From Bacteroidota bacterium (GTDB taxonomy: Bacteria; Bacteroidota; Bacteroidia; Sphingobacteriales; Sphingobacteriaceae): a stretch of 64,000 nucleotides of DNA. Each line of letters starts with the position of its first letter. Within the stretch, counting starts at the first letter, position 1. Below are positions 7,525 through 16,882 of the stretch, piece by piece. The position numbers and the translations under genes were made by a program. The stretch is from contig JAEXHI010000031.1 in the NCBI GenBank assembly GCA_023450085.1, positions 1 through 64,000 on the forward strand. The letters run 5' to 3'. The notes beneath the pieces are model-generated. The model had not been told where the DNA came from and did no database searches. It was given only the letters and a program-made list of their open reading frames with translations.

Positions 7525-9384
7525 ATGGCAAAAATATCCATCAACCTGGCAACAGGTTCATTACAACAAGAAGAAATCATCGTAGGCATTGATTTAGGCA
7601 CCACTAATAGTTTGGTAGCATTCATCAATCCAGAAAAAAATCCTCAAGTGATTAACGATGCTGGCAAAGGCGTACTCGTACCTTCGGTAATCCACTTTAA
7701 CGAACAAGGTGAAGCCGAAGTTGGCAATGAAGCTAAAACTTATCTAACAACCGATCCCACCAATACTATTTTTTCTGTAAAACGATTATTAGGCCGTTCT
7801 TACAAGGATGTTGCCGAACACAGCGATATTTTCAGCTACAAAGTAATTGACGATGATACTGATGCTTTGGTGAAAATTAAAGCTGGTGATAAATTTTATA
7901 CCCCTATTGAGCTGTCGGCAGAAATTTTAAAGGAATTGAAAGCCCGTGCTGAACATGCTTTAAAAACACCGGTGAACCGTGCGGTAATTACCGTTCCTGC
8001 CTATTTTAACGATAGCCAACGACAAGCTACACGCGATGCTGGAAAGCTAGCTGGACTTGATGTGTTACGTATCGTAAATGAGCCTACAGCCGCCAGTTTA
8101 GCTTATGGCTTGGGTCTAGATCCTTCTCAACAAAAAACCATTGCCGTTTATGATTTGGGCGGTGGTACTTTTGATGTCTCTATCCTTCAAATCCAAAATG
8201 GCATTTTCGAAGTATTAAGCACTAACGGAAATACTTTTTTAGGGGGTGATGATTTTGACCGTGCCATCTTTAATTATTGGATAGAGAAAAACCAACTTGA
8301 TGCAGCAGCGGTAGCAAAAGACAATGTATTCACTCAAAGTTTACGTTTACAGGCAGAAGCGGCCAAGAAAGCACTCACCACCCAAAATCTTTACAACGAA
8401 AAATTGGGTGATATTTGGTGCACTCTTGATAAACAAACTTTTGAAAGCTTAATTGCAGCCAAAGTACAGGAAACTATTGATGCCTGCCAACTCGCCTTAA
8501 AAGATGCCTCATTAAGCATTGCAGAGATAGATGAAGTGGTTTTGGTTGGTGGTTCAACACGTACGCCTTATGTCAAAAAAGCGGTAAGTGAGTTCTTTGG
8601 AAAAACTGCCCACGATAATATTAATCCTGACGAGGTAGTAGCTTTAGGTGCTGCCGTACAGGCTGATATCTTAGCAGGGAATCGTTCTGATATTTTATTG
8701 TTAGATGTTACCCCCCTATCCTTAGGTATTGAAACCATGGGTGGTTTAATGGATGTCATTATTGCCCGAAACAGCAAAGTTCCCACAAAAGCTGGTCGCC
8801 AATACACCACTTCGATAGACGGACAGGTAAACATGAAAATTTCCGTTTACCAAGGTGAGCGTGATTTAGTAAAAGAAAACCGTAAACTGGCCGAATTTGA
8901 TTTAAAAGGTATTCCTGCTATGCCTGCTGGATTACCTAAAGTAGATATTAATTTCTTATTGAACGCTGATGGTATTTTAACGGTTCAAGCCATTGAATTA
9001 CGTTCGGGTGTAAAACAGGAAATTGAAGTTAAGCCTAGTTATGGCCTTAGCGATGAAACCGTAGAAAAAATGTTGATTGACAGCATTACCAATGCACAAA
9101 GCGATGTGGCCCAACGCATGCTGATTGAAGCACGTAGCGAAGGTGAACAACTGGTTTATACTGCTGAGCGTTTTATCGAAAAAAACAAAGCACTACTTAC
9201 CGAAACAGAGATTGCAGATACCCAAACCTATATCCAACAGGTGAAGGATGCTTTAAATAGTGGCGAAAAGGATTTAATCCTTAAGAAAACAGATGAGCTG
9301 AATGAATTTACCCGCCCATTTGCGGAAAGGGTAATGGATACCGCCATTGGACAAGCCATGAAAGGAAAAAAAATAGACGAGTAA
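7525..9384 (+). CDS. hscA: Hsp70-family Fe-S assembly chaperone HscA
   Basis: 619 residues, a full Hsp70. The ATPase domain has GIDLGTTNSLVAF (about residues 21-33), VYDLGGGTFDVSIL and VVLVGGSTRTPYVKKAV, followed by a substrate-binding domain opening with LLDVTPLSLGIETMGG and a short helical lid. The extended N-terminus before the first phosphate motif and the overall length fit HscA better than DnaK. HscA releases Fe-S clusters from the scaffold IscU with ATP. No iscU, hscB or fdx lies nearby, so the gene is separated from its usual partners. A strong terminator follows. Confidence 0.88.
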   Translation: MAKISINLATGSLQQEEIIVGIDLGTTNSLVAFINPEKNPQVINDAGKGVLVPSVIHFNEQGEAEVGNEAKTYLTTDPTNTIFSVKRLLGRSYKDVAEHSDIFSYKVIDDDTDALVKIKAGDKFYTPIELSAEILKELKARAEHALKTPVNRAVITVPAYFNDSQRQATRDAGKLAGLDVLRIVNEPTAASLAYGLGLDPSQQKTIAVYDLGGGTFDVSILQIQNGIFEVLSTNGNTFLGGDDFDRAIFNYWIEKNQLDAAAVAKDNVFTQSLRLQAEAAKKALTTQNLYNEKLGDIWCTLDKQTFESLIAAKVQETIDACQLALKDASLSIAEIDEVVLVGGSTRTPYVKKAVSEFFGKTAHDNINPDEVVALGAAVQADILAGNRSDILLLDVTPLSLGIETMGGLMDVIIARNSKVPTKAGRQYTTSIDGQVNMKISVYQGERDLVKENRKLAEFDLKGIPAMPAGLPKVDINFLLNADGILTVQAIELRSGVKQEIEVKPSYGLSDETVEKMLIDSITNAQSDVAQRMLIEARSEGEQLVYTAERFIEKNKALLTETEIADTQTYIQQVKDALNSGEKDLILKKTDELNEFTRPFAERVMDTAIGQAMKGKKIDE

Positions 9385-9390
9385 AAATAA

Positions 9391-9420
9391 AAAAAGCCAT
9401 TAGTGATAATGGCTTTTTTT
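9391..9420. terminator. Bidirectional rho-independent terminator
   Basis: AAAAAGCCATTA and TAATGGCTTTTTTT form a 12-bp stem with a 4-nt loop, with a T-run on either strand. It lies between the convergent hscA and DUF2059 genes and should serve both. Confidence 0.9.
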
Positions 9421-9429
9421 ACGCTATTG

Positions 9430-9876
9430 TTATTGTTTAAATGCTTCTTTCATCATACTTTCAAGTTCTGGCTTATGTTCTTCAATTACCTTACGTCCCA
9501 TATCCATCCCTTTTTCCGTTAAACCAGTCATTTTGCTAGCATATTTCTTTCCTATTGGCGAGGCATAAAATTTAGTAAGCTCATTCAATTCAGCTTCTGT
9601 AAATTCATCAGTATACATTTTTAAAATACGGGGTTTAAGTACCTCATAGGTAAAGTATTTATTCATAAATGCCTTCATCACCTGCTTAAATTTTTCTCGA
9701 TACTGTTCTGGAATAGCTCCAATTTGAGTACCTAGCATCGAATCTACCACACCTTCAAAACTGGCTTTTACACCAGAGGCTTCTACAAATTGTTCGCTAG
9801 CTTTTAAATGTTGTGCAGTTTGCGAAAAGGCAAAACCAGGTAATGCAACCAGTACTGCAATAAAAAATCTCTTCAT
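9430..9876 (-). CDS. DUF2059 secreted protein
   Basis: 148 residues. A cleavable signal peptide covers about residues 1-18 (ending in FAFSQ). The mature all-helical domain is typical of DUF2059: EFTEAELNELTKFYASPIGKKYASKM is the family signature, cut short here to its core TEAELNELTKFYASPIGKKY. It probably acts in the periplasm; the biochemical role of the family is not established. It is divergent from the next secreted protein gene and shares the terminator with hscA. Confidence 0.85.
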   Translation of the reverse strand: MKRFFIAVLVALPGFAFSQTAQHLKASEQFVEASGVKASFEGVVDSMLGTQIGAIPEQYREKFKQVMKAFMNKYFTYEVLKPRILKMYTDEFTEAELNELTKFYASPIGKKYASKMTGLTEKGMDMGRKVIEEHKPELESMMKEAFKQ

Positions 9877-9972
9877 AAATTTGTTTAAAAAATTGGTTTA
9901 ATATAGGGATATAATTTTTATGGGGTGCAAAAATTAGTAGTTTAGCAACATAAACCTATACACTAATATCCA

Positions 9973-11271
9973 ATGAAAAAAACCATACTCTTTGCCTGTT
10001 TTTTAACGTATTTCAGTATTGCTTTTGCTCAACAACGTATCATCACCACAGACATTAAGAACTTTTGGCAAGCCTATGACCAAATCAAACTGACTACCGA
10101 TAGTGCCAAACAAATCAACTTAATTAATGAACTCTATATTCAAAAAGCAACCCCAGGCTTAAAAGCACTCATGCAAGTGAGAAACTACCATGCACAGGGC
10201 TTTGTATATGCCATTAAAAACTATCCAAAATTTTGGGAATCTGTTAGAAATAACACTTTAAAGGCCGACGATTATGCCAAAGAAATTGACAAAGCAGTCG
10301 TACTGCTAAAAAAACTTTACCCTGAGTTAAAACCAGCTAGTATTTACTTTAGCATTGGTGCTTTACGCACGGGAGGCACTGTACAGGGAGACAAAGTGTT
10401 GATTGGAGCGGAAATTTCGATGACGGATGAAAAAACAAATACCGAGGAGCTTCAGAAAAATTTTCCGCATTTACCTAGTTTCTTTAAAACTAGACCTATT
10501 GATGGTTTGGTTTTCACCAACACCCATGAATATGTGCATACCCAGCAAAGTACCACTATTGGCAATACACTTTTAACTCAGGTAGTAATAGAAGGTGTGG
10601 CAGAGTTATTGGCTGAAAAATCCTTAAAAGTAGTTTCTCCCAATCCTCAAATTGCATTTGGAAAAGCTAACGATGCCAAAATAAAAGCAGCGTTTGAAAA
10701 AGAAATGTTTTCGAGCTCTTTTAACAACTGGCTATATAACAGCCCCAACAATGAATTTAAAATGCGTGATTTAGGCTATTATGTGGGCTATGCCATTTGT
10801 GAAAAATTCTACAATCTTTCAAAAGACAAGAAAGCAGCAATCAAAGAAATGATTCAATTGGATTACAACAAAGAAGAAGATTTGATTGCATTTGTAGAAA
10901 AATCGAAGTATTTCGCACAACCTTTAGCTGTTTATAAAGAAGCTTTCGAAAAATCGAGACCGCAGGTGATTGGCATTAAAGAATTTGAAAATAACAGCCA
11001 AAATGTAAGCGTAAATACTAAAACGGTAACCCTTTATTTCTCACAGCCCATGAACGTTAACTTTAGGGGTTTCGACTACGGACCTACAGGCGAAAAAAAT
11101 GCTTTAACGGTACAAAAGGTGATTGGCTTTTCTGAAGATAAAAAATCTTTCAGCTATGAGGTAAAGCTTGAACCTAACAGACACTATCAAAGTGTAGCTA
11201 CAGAAAGATTTAGAAATGAAGCTGGCATTCCGTTGAAAGCATATTTGATTAATTTCAAAACAGCAGAGTAA
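9973..11271 (+). CDS. Secreted HExxH protein, putative metallopeptidase
   Basis: 432 residues with a signal peptide (about 1-19, ending FAQ). The central domain contains HEYVH (residues 185-189) and, some 20 residues later, VIEGVAELLAEK, compatible with a gluzincin-like zinc site resembling DUF2268-type proteases. The last 100 residues look like an SbsA-type Ig-like domain (VTLYFSQPMN). It is predicted periplasmic or surface-exposed. No T9SS C-terminal domain. Enzyme activity is inferred from the motif. Followed by the repeat cluster at 11.3-11.9 kb. Confidence 0.7.
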   Translation: MKKTILFACFLTYFSIAFAQQRIITTDIKNFWQAYDQIKLTTDSAKQINLINELYIQKATPGLKALMQVRNYHAQGFVYAIKNYPKFWESVRNNTLKADDYAKEIDKAVVLLKKLYPELKPASIYFSIGALRTGGTVQGDKVLIGAEISMTDEKTNTEELQKNFPHLPSFFKTRPIDGLVFTNTHEYVHTQQSTTIGNTLLTQVVIEGVAELLAEKSLKVVSPNPQIAFGKANDAKIKAAFEKEMFSSSFNNWLYNSPNNEFKMRDLGYYVGYAICEKFYNLSKDKKAAIKEMIQLDYNKEEDLIAFVEKSKYFAQPLAVYKEAFEKSRPQVIGIKEFENNSQNVSVNTKTVTLYFSQPMNVNFRGFDYGPTGEKNALTVQKVIGFSEDKKSFSYEVKLEPNRHYQSVATERFRNEAGIPLKAYLINFKTAE

Positions 11272-11932
11272 TGCGATAACAAGACTTACGAAGTCTTTGA
11301 GACTTCTTAAGTCTGAATAAACTCAAACCCATTTTATCATTCAACAGTTGGCGAAGCATCTGTGCTATAGTCTAGCTTCTGGCCTTGAAAGGTTGAAAGC
11401 TTGTCGCTATAGAGCGGTAAGCTTTCAACCTAAGGTAAACAACTCCATTCAGATCGATGAAGCCGTTATCCATAGGTTGATTACGTGCTGCCGGTAGCGG
11501 GAGACCGTCAACCTATGGATAACGGCTTCCTGCCACTAGCGCGAAGGTTTCAACCTAACTTGGCTTATTGTTCCTCCACAACACAAGACTTACGAAGTCT
11601 TTGAGACTTCGTAAGTCTACTATACCATCAAAAAACCTCGTAAGTTTTCACAACCTACGAGGTTAAAAAATATTAAGAGCGCATTTGTCATTCAGAGCGT
11701 AACCTGTACCGACACTTCGGTAGCGAAGAATCTCTAAATAAAGCAGTAAGAAAGGAGATTCCTCGTACCTCGGAATGACAGCATAATAGTAAATACAAAA
11801 AGATTGCATCACTTCATTGGTAGGAAAGACCACAAGACGGCTACAAAAATACCTAGCGAGACTTACGAAGTCTTAAAGACTTCGTAAGTCTACTACACCA
11901 TCCAAAAACCTACGAGGTTTAAAAATAAAGCC
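11272..11932. repeat. Gene-free cluster of palindromic repeats
   Basis: 661 bp with no credible ORF, built from inverted repeats. There are three copies of a 33-nt palindrome (11282-11314, 11586-11618, 11859-11891; arms AGACTTACGAAGTCT). A 12-bp repeat GGTTGAAAGCTT...AAGCTTTCAACC lies at 11391-11430, and a perfect 22-bp inverted repeat at 11459-11480/11508-11529. AACCTCGTAAGTT...AACCTACGAGGTT occupies 11634-11664, and a TGTCATTC...GAATGACA element 11686-11780. The segments TAGAGCGGTAAG, GGTAGCGGGAGA and CTAGCGCGAAGG recur as REP-like cores. It separates convergent genes, a usual place for REP-type repeats. Confidence 0.8.
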
Positions 11933-12391
11933 TTACAAATACTTCGCTTCGTATTCCCTTTCGTAATTTTTAGAAATTTCGGTTATTTTCAACCATTTCG
12001 CAGTACGTAAAGAGGCACTAGATGGATAATAAGAAACCACTACTTTGATAGGTTCATTATAGTTATCTGTACCTTCAAAAATCATAGATTGAACTTCGTC
12101 TTTAGTTTCGCTATCAACCTTCGAGTATTTATAGGTTTTAAACAACACTTTCTTCTTCATGTTCACAAACTTGATTACGTCTTTTCCATCGCCGTTAAGT
12201 GCCTGATAAATCCCCATGGTATTATCCAGCTTCTCCCACTTTCGCCATTCGCCATATTCACCATTTTCCGTCTTAGTTCTGAATCTTGACTTTAATAAAT
12301 CCATCACAAACAATGCGGGATTTTCTTGTAAGGCAACCGTAGTTTGAATGGCTGCAACAATGATCAATAAGCTTAAAATATACTTCTTCAT
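11933..12391 (-). CDS. Uncharacterised small secreted protein
   Basis: 152 residues with an N-terminal signal-like hydrophobic segment (about 1-20). The mature part is charged and beta-rich, with no recognised motif. It is the last gene of a minus-strand run (lipoprotein, T9SS cargo, Sel1 protein, this gene), 23 bp behind the Sel1 gene, so it is probably cotranscribed. Function unknown. Confidence 0.65.
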   Translation of the reverse strand: MKKYILSLLIIVAAIQTTVALQENPALFVMDLLKSRFRTKTENGEYGEWRKWEKLDNTMGIYQALNGDGKDVIKFVNMKKKVLFKTYKYSKVDSETKDEVQSMIFEGTDNYNEPIKVVVSYYPSSASLRTAKWLKITEISKNYEREYEAKYL

Positions 12392-12414
12392 TTGATTGAT
12401 TTTTATAGTTTAAA

Positions 12415-13473
12415 TTAAATTCTAATAGACGTTTTACCTGTACCGCCACAAGAGGAGCAACTGCTGTAGCTACCAAAAGAGACCGAGCTAGAACCTTTTG
12501 TTTTATAGCCTCCATAAACCGTAGTATGCGTTTTTCCTGATCCAAAACAGCTACTGCACATTACACTCACACTTTGCTTTTGGCGTTTAGGTGACTCGCT
12601 TTTCACCGCCATTTCTTGGTTGCGCAATTTAATCGTTAGTCTTTGGGCGGCTGTTTTGGCTTCTACATGCCCTTTGTCAGCCGCTAACAAATAAATTTTA
12701 CGAGCTATTTGATCGCTCTGCTTGGTACCAATACCCATTTCATAAAAGTAAGCGAGCACATAAGTAGCATCCCAATCGGCTCGCTCCGCTGCTTTCAAAT
12801 ACCAATCAAAAGCAAGCTGTTGGTTCTTTTTATCATCTCCCAATTTGAGATAATAGGTTCCCAGCGCTGTCATTGCTGGCGTATATTTATGATTTGCCGC
12901 AGCTTCAAACCATTTTATTCCCTCCTGTGCAGATTTTTCTACTCCAGTACCATTGAAATACATAATGGCCAAATTATTCTCTGCTTTAGCAAAACCCTGT
13001 TCCGCAGCCATTCTATACCATTTTACCGCTTCATCTACAGATTGTTGAACAGCCCGCCCCTCATCATACATTAAGCCTAAGCTATTTTGTGCCATGGCAA
13101 AACCTTGTGCTGCAGATTTCTGATACCATTTAAATGCTTCTTCATCAGATTGCTTTACGCCAGTTCCAGCGATATAAAAACTGGCAATGTTATTTTGCGC
13201 TTTGGCATGCCCCAATTGCGCTGCTTTTAAAAAATATTTGGCAGCTTCCGCTTCCGAAACCTCCACGCCGTTACCATCCAAATAACACATCCCCAAATCA
13301 TATTGAGCAGAAGCGTGGTTCATGTCGGCAGCTTTACGATAGTTCTTTACCGCCTCTTCGTAATTTTTCTGCTCATAAAAATCATTACCTGCCTTGTAAA
13401 ATTCTTCAGCAGTTTGGGCCTTAGTTATCAAACTGAAAAACAATAGCGATAGGAGCAGGAAGTATCTCATCAT
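12415..13473 (-). CDS. Secreted Sel1-repeat protein with CxxCxGxG tail
   Basis: 352 residues. A signal peptide (1-19) is followed by about six Sel1/TPR-like repeats of roughly 36 residues (for example AQYDLGMCYLDGNGV, AQNSLGLMYDEGRAV). These form a helical solenoid used for protein-protein contacts. The C-terminus carries two DnaJ-type motifs, CSSCFGSGKT and CSSCGGTGKT, about 30 residues apart, which could bind one zinc ion. Its start overlaps the stop of the upstream T9SS cargo gene by 1 nt (TAATG), implying coupled translation. It is probably a periplasmic scaffold for the upstream product (inference). Confidence 0.8.
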   Translation of the reverse strand: MMRYFLLLSLLFFSLITKAQTAEEFYKAGNDFYEQKNYEEAVKNYRKAADMNHASAQYDLGMCYLDGNGVEVSEAEAAKYFLKAAQLGHAKAQNNIASFYIAGTGVKQSDEEAFKWYQKSAAQGFAMAQNSLGLMYDEGRAVQQSVDEAVKWYRMAAEQGFAKAENNLAIMYFNGTGVEKSAQEGIKWFEAAANHKYTPAMTALGTYYLKLGDDKKNQQLAFDWYLKAAERADWDATYVLAYFYEMGIGTKQSDQIARKIYLLAADKGHVEAKTAAQRLTIKLRNQEMAVKSESPKRQKQSVSVMCSSCFGSGKTHTTVYGGYKTKGSSSVSFGSYSSCSSCGGTGKTSIRI

Positions 13474-16328
13474 TATCTTTTTATCACAATTTTATGTTGG
13501 CTAATGCTGCCATCTTGATGTACCACTTTAACTACATATAAGCCGTTATTCAGTGATGTAGGTATAGAAAATTCATCTTCTTGGCTATTTATTTTCGCCA
13601 ATTGCTTACCTGAAAAATCATACACTTCAGCAAATTTTGCAGTGTCATGGGCATTAGCAACTCGGAAAGATGTAGTGACTGGATTAGGGTAAATCATCAG
13701 TTTTTCGGCAGCTAGCGTTAAATCAAATTTCACTGTTCTAACCTCGCTATATTCAAAATCGCCATTAAAGTCCAACTGCTTTAAGCGATAATAGTTGTAT
13801 CCATTTACTGGCCGCTCATCTTTATAGTTGTAGGTTGATAAGGTATTGGTGGTCCCTTTGCTTGCTACCACCCCAATATTTTCAAATGATTTACCGTCGA
13901 TACTTCTTTCTATTAAAAACTTTTCGCTGTTCAATTCGCTTGCCGTTTTCCAATTTAACATCACTTCTCTGGCCAAAGCTTTCGCGGTAAAATCTATCAG
14001 CTTAACAGGCAAAGTAACTGGCACCTCTCCATTGGCAATCCCAATACCAAAATCAGAGAAACCTGTAATATTTCCGGCCGTAGCTGTTACTACCCCAGCA
14101 ACGGCTGTGGATGTCCCATTATCTCCATAAAAGCCCCATGCCGAAGAGGAATTATTACGTTTCAGCACGACATAATTATTGGCATTTGCCACGCCATTAT
14201 TATATCCCGTACCACTAAGTGTAATCCCATAACTTCCAGCGCTTAAGGCCACATTTGGAGTCACTGTCCATATCCCCGCGTTTAACAAGGCAGTTACCGC
14301 TTTGCCACCCGCAGTAGTATTAGGCAAGGCTCCATTAATGGTTTTACTAAAACTTGCAGCAATAGATTGAGATCCGACAATATTATTCAGTTGAAGATTT
14401 ATTGGTGCGTAGCGATCTGTAGTGCCTATTGGAAAGCTATACATCCCATTAGTACTCACCTTTCTGGTGAGCTTACCTGCCACATAACTACTTGCAGAAC
14501 CTCCAACAATATTGTTATTTACTACCAGGGGATACAGTTCAAATGAAATATTCAACAAACCTTTGGTCAAAATCAAATCACCATTAATAGTGCCGCCGTA
14601 GGTAGCAGCAGTACCCGTAAAGTCTAGCTCTAAGGACTGGTTAAGTGCCCCTGGAAAATAAAATGTTAAACCCGCATTTTTAACTACGATTTTACCACTA
14701 CCACTTGGTGCAATGGCCGTAGAACCAAATGTCCCAGTAAAACTTCCTGTCTCGTTTATTTCGATAGTTCCATTGTTGACAATGCCAAATGGTGCCGAAA
14801 AGTTAAGCGGCAATTGTATTTTAGCCCCACTGGCAATTTCTATTTTTGCAGGTGTTGCACCACTAGGTATGGTAGTTGGGTAGCTAGATAAACCGCCTGT
14901 AATGACCGTTTTCTTAGCACCATTTGGGATTCCATTGTCCCAATTGGCCGCATCATTCCATAAGCCATTAGCAGCACTACCTGTCCATTTGGTAATTTGC
15001 GGAACTGGTGTTAACGTTTCATCAAATTGTGCTACAAATAAATCTCCTGGATAAGTTCCGCTTGCTGTAGCCGTGTAGGTATTATTCCCAAATTTAACGG
15101 AGCTCCCATAACTGCCGCCTACCGCTATTTTTTGATTTTGTCCTATTGCTAAAATATTTAAGGCTCCAGAGTTCCAAGCAGAACCATTGATTTCAAAAGA
15201 ATTTACCCATACATTTTGTCCGTTACTGGCATTGTATTTCATTACAAAACCTAAGGCAAAAGTGTTAGTGGCAGGTATATTAAATAGGTAATCTCCTATT
15301 GCCCTCGCCCCTGCGTATCCCGCTTGATCGGTAAACACGCTGTATATAAATCCATTTTTCACCCTAAACATAGACCCCGATGCCAGATAAGGAGAAGCAT
15401 AACTATACTTCACTACTGTTCCATTGTTATCCAGTTCGAAATACCTATTGGTGGCTGTTACCGTAGGTATGCCTTGAAAGGTTCCGCCACCGCCACCGCC
15501 AAAAACAATGTAGCTCTTCCCCTGCTCATCAACCGTGTAGCCTAATTGCACTTGTATATTTGGGATGGCTTGTATCCATCTTTTTTGCCCACTATTATCT
15601 AGCGATACAATAAAGCTTGATAATCCTGTAGTCACTATATCTTCACCTGCAATTTTTACCGTTGCCGCACTGGCCGTAAAACAGGTAAAATAGATATTGC
15701 CTGCAGCATCCATTAAATCTTTAAACCTTGCACCGCCATTGGAACCTGCGTTGATGCTTTCTACTTTCCAAATCACCGAACCATCAGTTTTGTTCACTTT
15801 TAAGATATTGGTTGCTCCTTGCCCATTTTCCATTAGTATGAGGTTTCCATCTGCACTCAGATTAATACCACAGATTTCATATAAAGTCAAGAATTTATTC
15901 CATAGCATGTTGCCGTTGGTATCGTACTTTGCAAAAAAAGACCGACCAGATAATGTAGGGGTATCATCAGTACCACCGATATAGAAATCGCCGTTTGCAT
16001 CTACTGTAATGATCTTACTTAGCTCGTTATAACCGGTAGGCGGCGTATGTCTTTTTAGCCATTGAACCGTTCCCGCAGCGTTGTATTTCACCATAAAAAT
16101 ATCTTTGCCTGTGGGCGTTGGCAAGCTAAAAGCGCCAAGGGTAATTGCCGTACTATATTGTCCTACGGCATAAGTATTCCCGTTAGCATCTACCGCTAAA
16201 TCTGTAGGTTCGCTAGCGGGCGCAAAAGATACACCAGAGGTTGACACCCAATCCCAACCAGCGCCAGACTGCGCAAAAGAAACTAGATGGACACCTGTAA
16301 TTAAAATAAAAAGTAACAGTTTTTTCAT
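13473..16328 (-). CDS. T9SS type A cargo with beta-propeller-like repeats
   Basis: 951 residues. A signal peptide (about 1-19, ending SFAQ) precedes SBBP-type repeats (about 25-420; DANGNTYAVGQYS, MVKYNAAGTVQW, DANGDFYIGG), which probably form a propeller. A beta-sandwich middle region begins WTGSAANGLWNDAANWDNG near residue 445. Next is a fibronectin-like segment (LNWKTASELNSEKFLIERS), and the C-terminal 75 residues (MIYPNPVTTSFRV ... GLYVVKVVHQDG ... HKIVIKR) are a T9SS type A sorting domain. It is predicted to be exported through T9SS and displayed or released. First large gene of a likely operon with the Sel1 protein. Confidence 0.9.
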   Translation of the reverse strand: MKKLLLFILITGVHLVSFAQSGAGWDWVSTSGVSFAPASEPTDLAVDANGNTYAVGQYSTAITLGAFSLPTPTGKDIFMVKYNAAGTVQWLKRHTPPTGYNELSKIITVDANGDFYIGGTDDTPTLSGRSFFAKYDTNGNMLWNKFLTLYEICGINLSADGNLILMENGQGATNILKVNKTDGSVIWKVESINAGSNGGARFKDLMDAAGNIYFTCFTASAATVKIAGEDIVTTGLSSFIVSLDNSGQKRWIQAIPNIQVQLGYTVDEQGKSYIVFGGGGGGTFQGIPTVTATNRYFELDNNGTVVKYSYASPYLASGSMFRVKNGFIYSVFTDQAGYAGARAIGDYLFNIPATNTFALGFVMKYNASNGQNVWVNSFEINGSAWNSGALNILAIGQNQKIAVGGSYGSSVKFGNNTYTATASGTYPGDLFVAQFDETLTPVPQITKWTGSAANGLWNDAANWDNGIPNGAKKTVITGGLSSYPTTIPSGATPAKIEIASGAKIQLPLNFSAPFGIVNNGTIEINETGSFTGTFGSTAIAPSGSGKIVVKNAGLTFYFPGALNQSLELDFTGTAATYGGTINGDLILTKGLLNISFELYPLVVNNNIVGGSASSYVAGKLTRKVSTNGMYSFPIGTTDRYAPINLQLNNIVGSQSIAASFSKTINGALPNTTAGGKAVTALLNAGIWTVTPNVALSAGSYGITLSGTGYNNGVANANNYVVLKRNNSSSAWGFYGDNGTSTAVAGVVTATAGNITGFSDFGIGIANGEVPVTLPVKLIDFTAKALAREVMLNWKTASELNSEKFLIERSIDGKSFENIGVVASKGTTNTLSTYNYKDERPVNGYNYYRLKQLDFNGDFEYSEVRTVKFDLTLAAEKLMIYPNPVTTSFRVANAHDTAKFAEVYDFSGKQLAKINSQEDEFSIPTSLNNGLYVVKVVHQDGSISQHKIVIKR

Positions 16329-16363
16329 ATTGAAAACGATTTAGAATAAAGTAATAGGAGAAT

Positions 16364-16777
16364 TTATTTGGTCATTTCCAGCACTAAGCCGTATTGACTG
16401 GTCATTTTTAAACTACTACTGCTAATCGTATTAATAGTCCAAATACCGCCGCCGCTGAGTACGGTATAATCACCATCTGTTTTGACGAAAGTGACTTTTG
16501 TATTGTTATCGGAAACGGTGAAGGTGTTACTTTCTTTACTGGTTGTGTTACCGTTAAAAGAAACGACAAAATTAGAGGTACCTCCAGTTGAAGAAGTAGC
16601 GGTGGCAGAAAAGGTGCCGTAGGCTGGCGATTGCAAAACCTGACCGTCGTATTTGCTAATTTTCCAATTTCCAGCTAAAGCTACTGTGGCTTCAGCTTCC
16701 TTATCTTTTTTGCAAGCACTAAAGGTGGCAATAGCGATCAACAGGAGGAAAGAGAAATGAGTAAGTTTGGTTTTCAT
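16364..16777 (-). CDS. Lipocalin-like lipoprotein
   Basis: 137 residues. The signal sequence ends in TFSAC with Cys near residue 21, followed by KKDKE, giving a predicted lipoprotein. The mature domain starts LAGNWKISKYDG and is beta-rich, as in small lipocalin-like Bacteroidota lipoproteins. It lies 35 bp upstream of the T9SS cargo gene on the same strand, so it probably belongs to that unit. Ligand unknown. Confidence 0.75.
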   Translation of the reverse strand: MKTKLTHFSFLLLIAIATFSACKKDKEAEATVALAGNWKISKYDGQVLQSPAYGTFSATATSSTGGTSNFVVSFNGNTTSKESNTFTVSDNNTKVTFVKTDGDYTVLSGGGIWTINTISSSSLKMTSQYGLVLEMTK

Positions 16778-16882
16778 GTCTGATAATGATCTGGTTTAAA
16801 TGATCATTACAAAGTTGAAAATCAGCCATTAGGCATACAATAGAGACAAAAACTCATTTTAATAGGTACAAATACCTATAGC

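Noticed and set aside
12709..13424. Plus-strand ORFs opposite the Sel1-repeat gene
   Set aside because: Their regularity mirrors the Sel1 repeats on the other strand; no start context or similarity.
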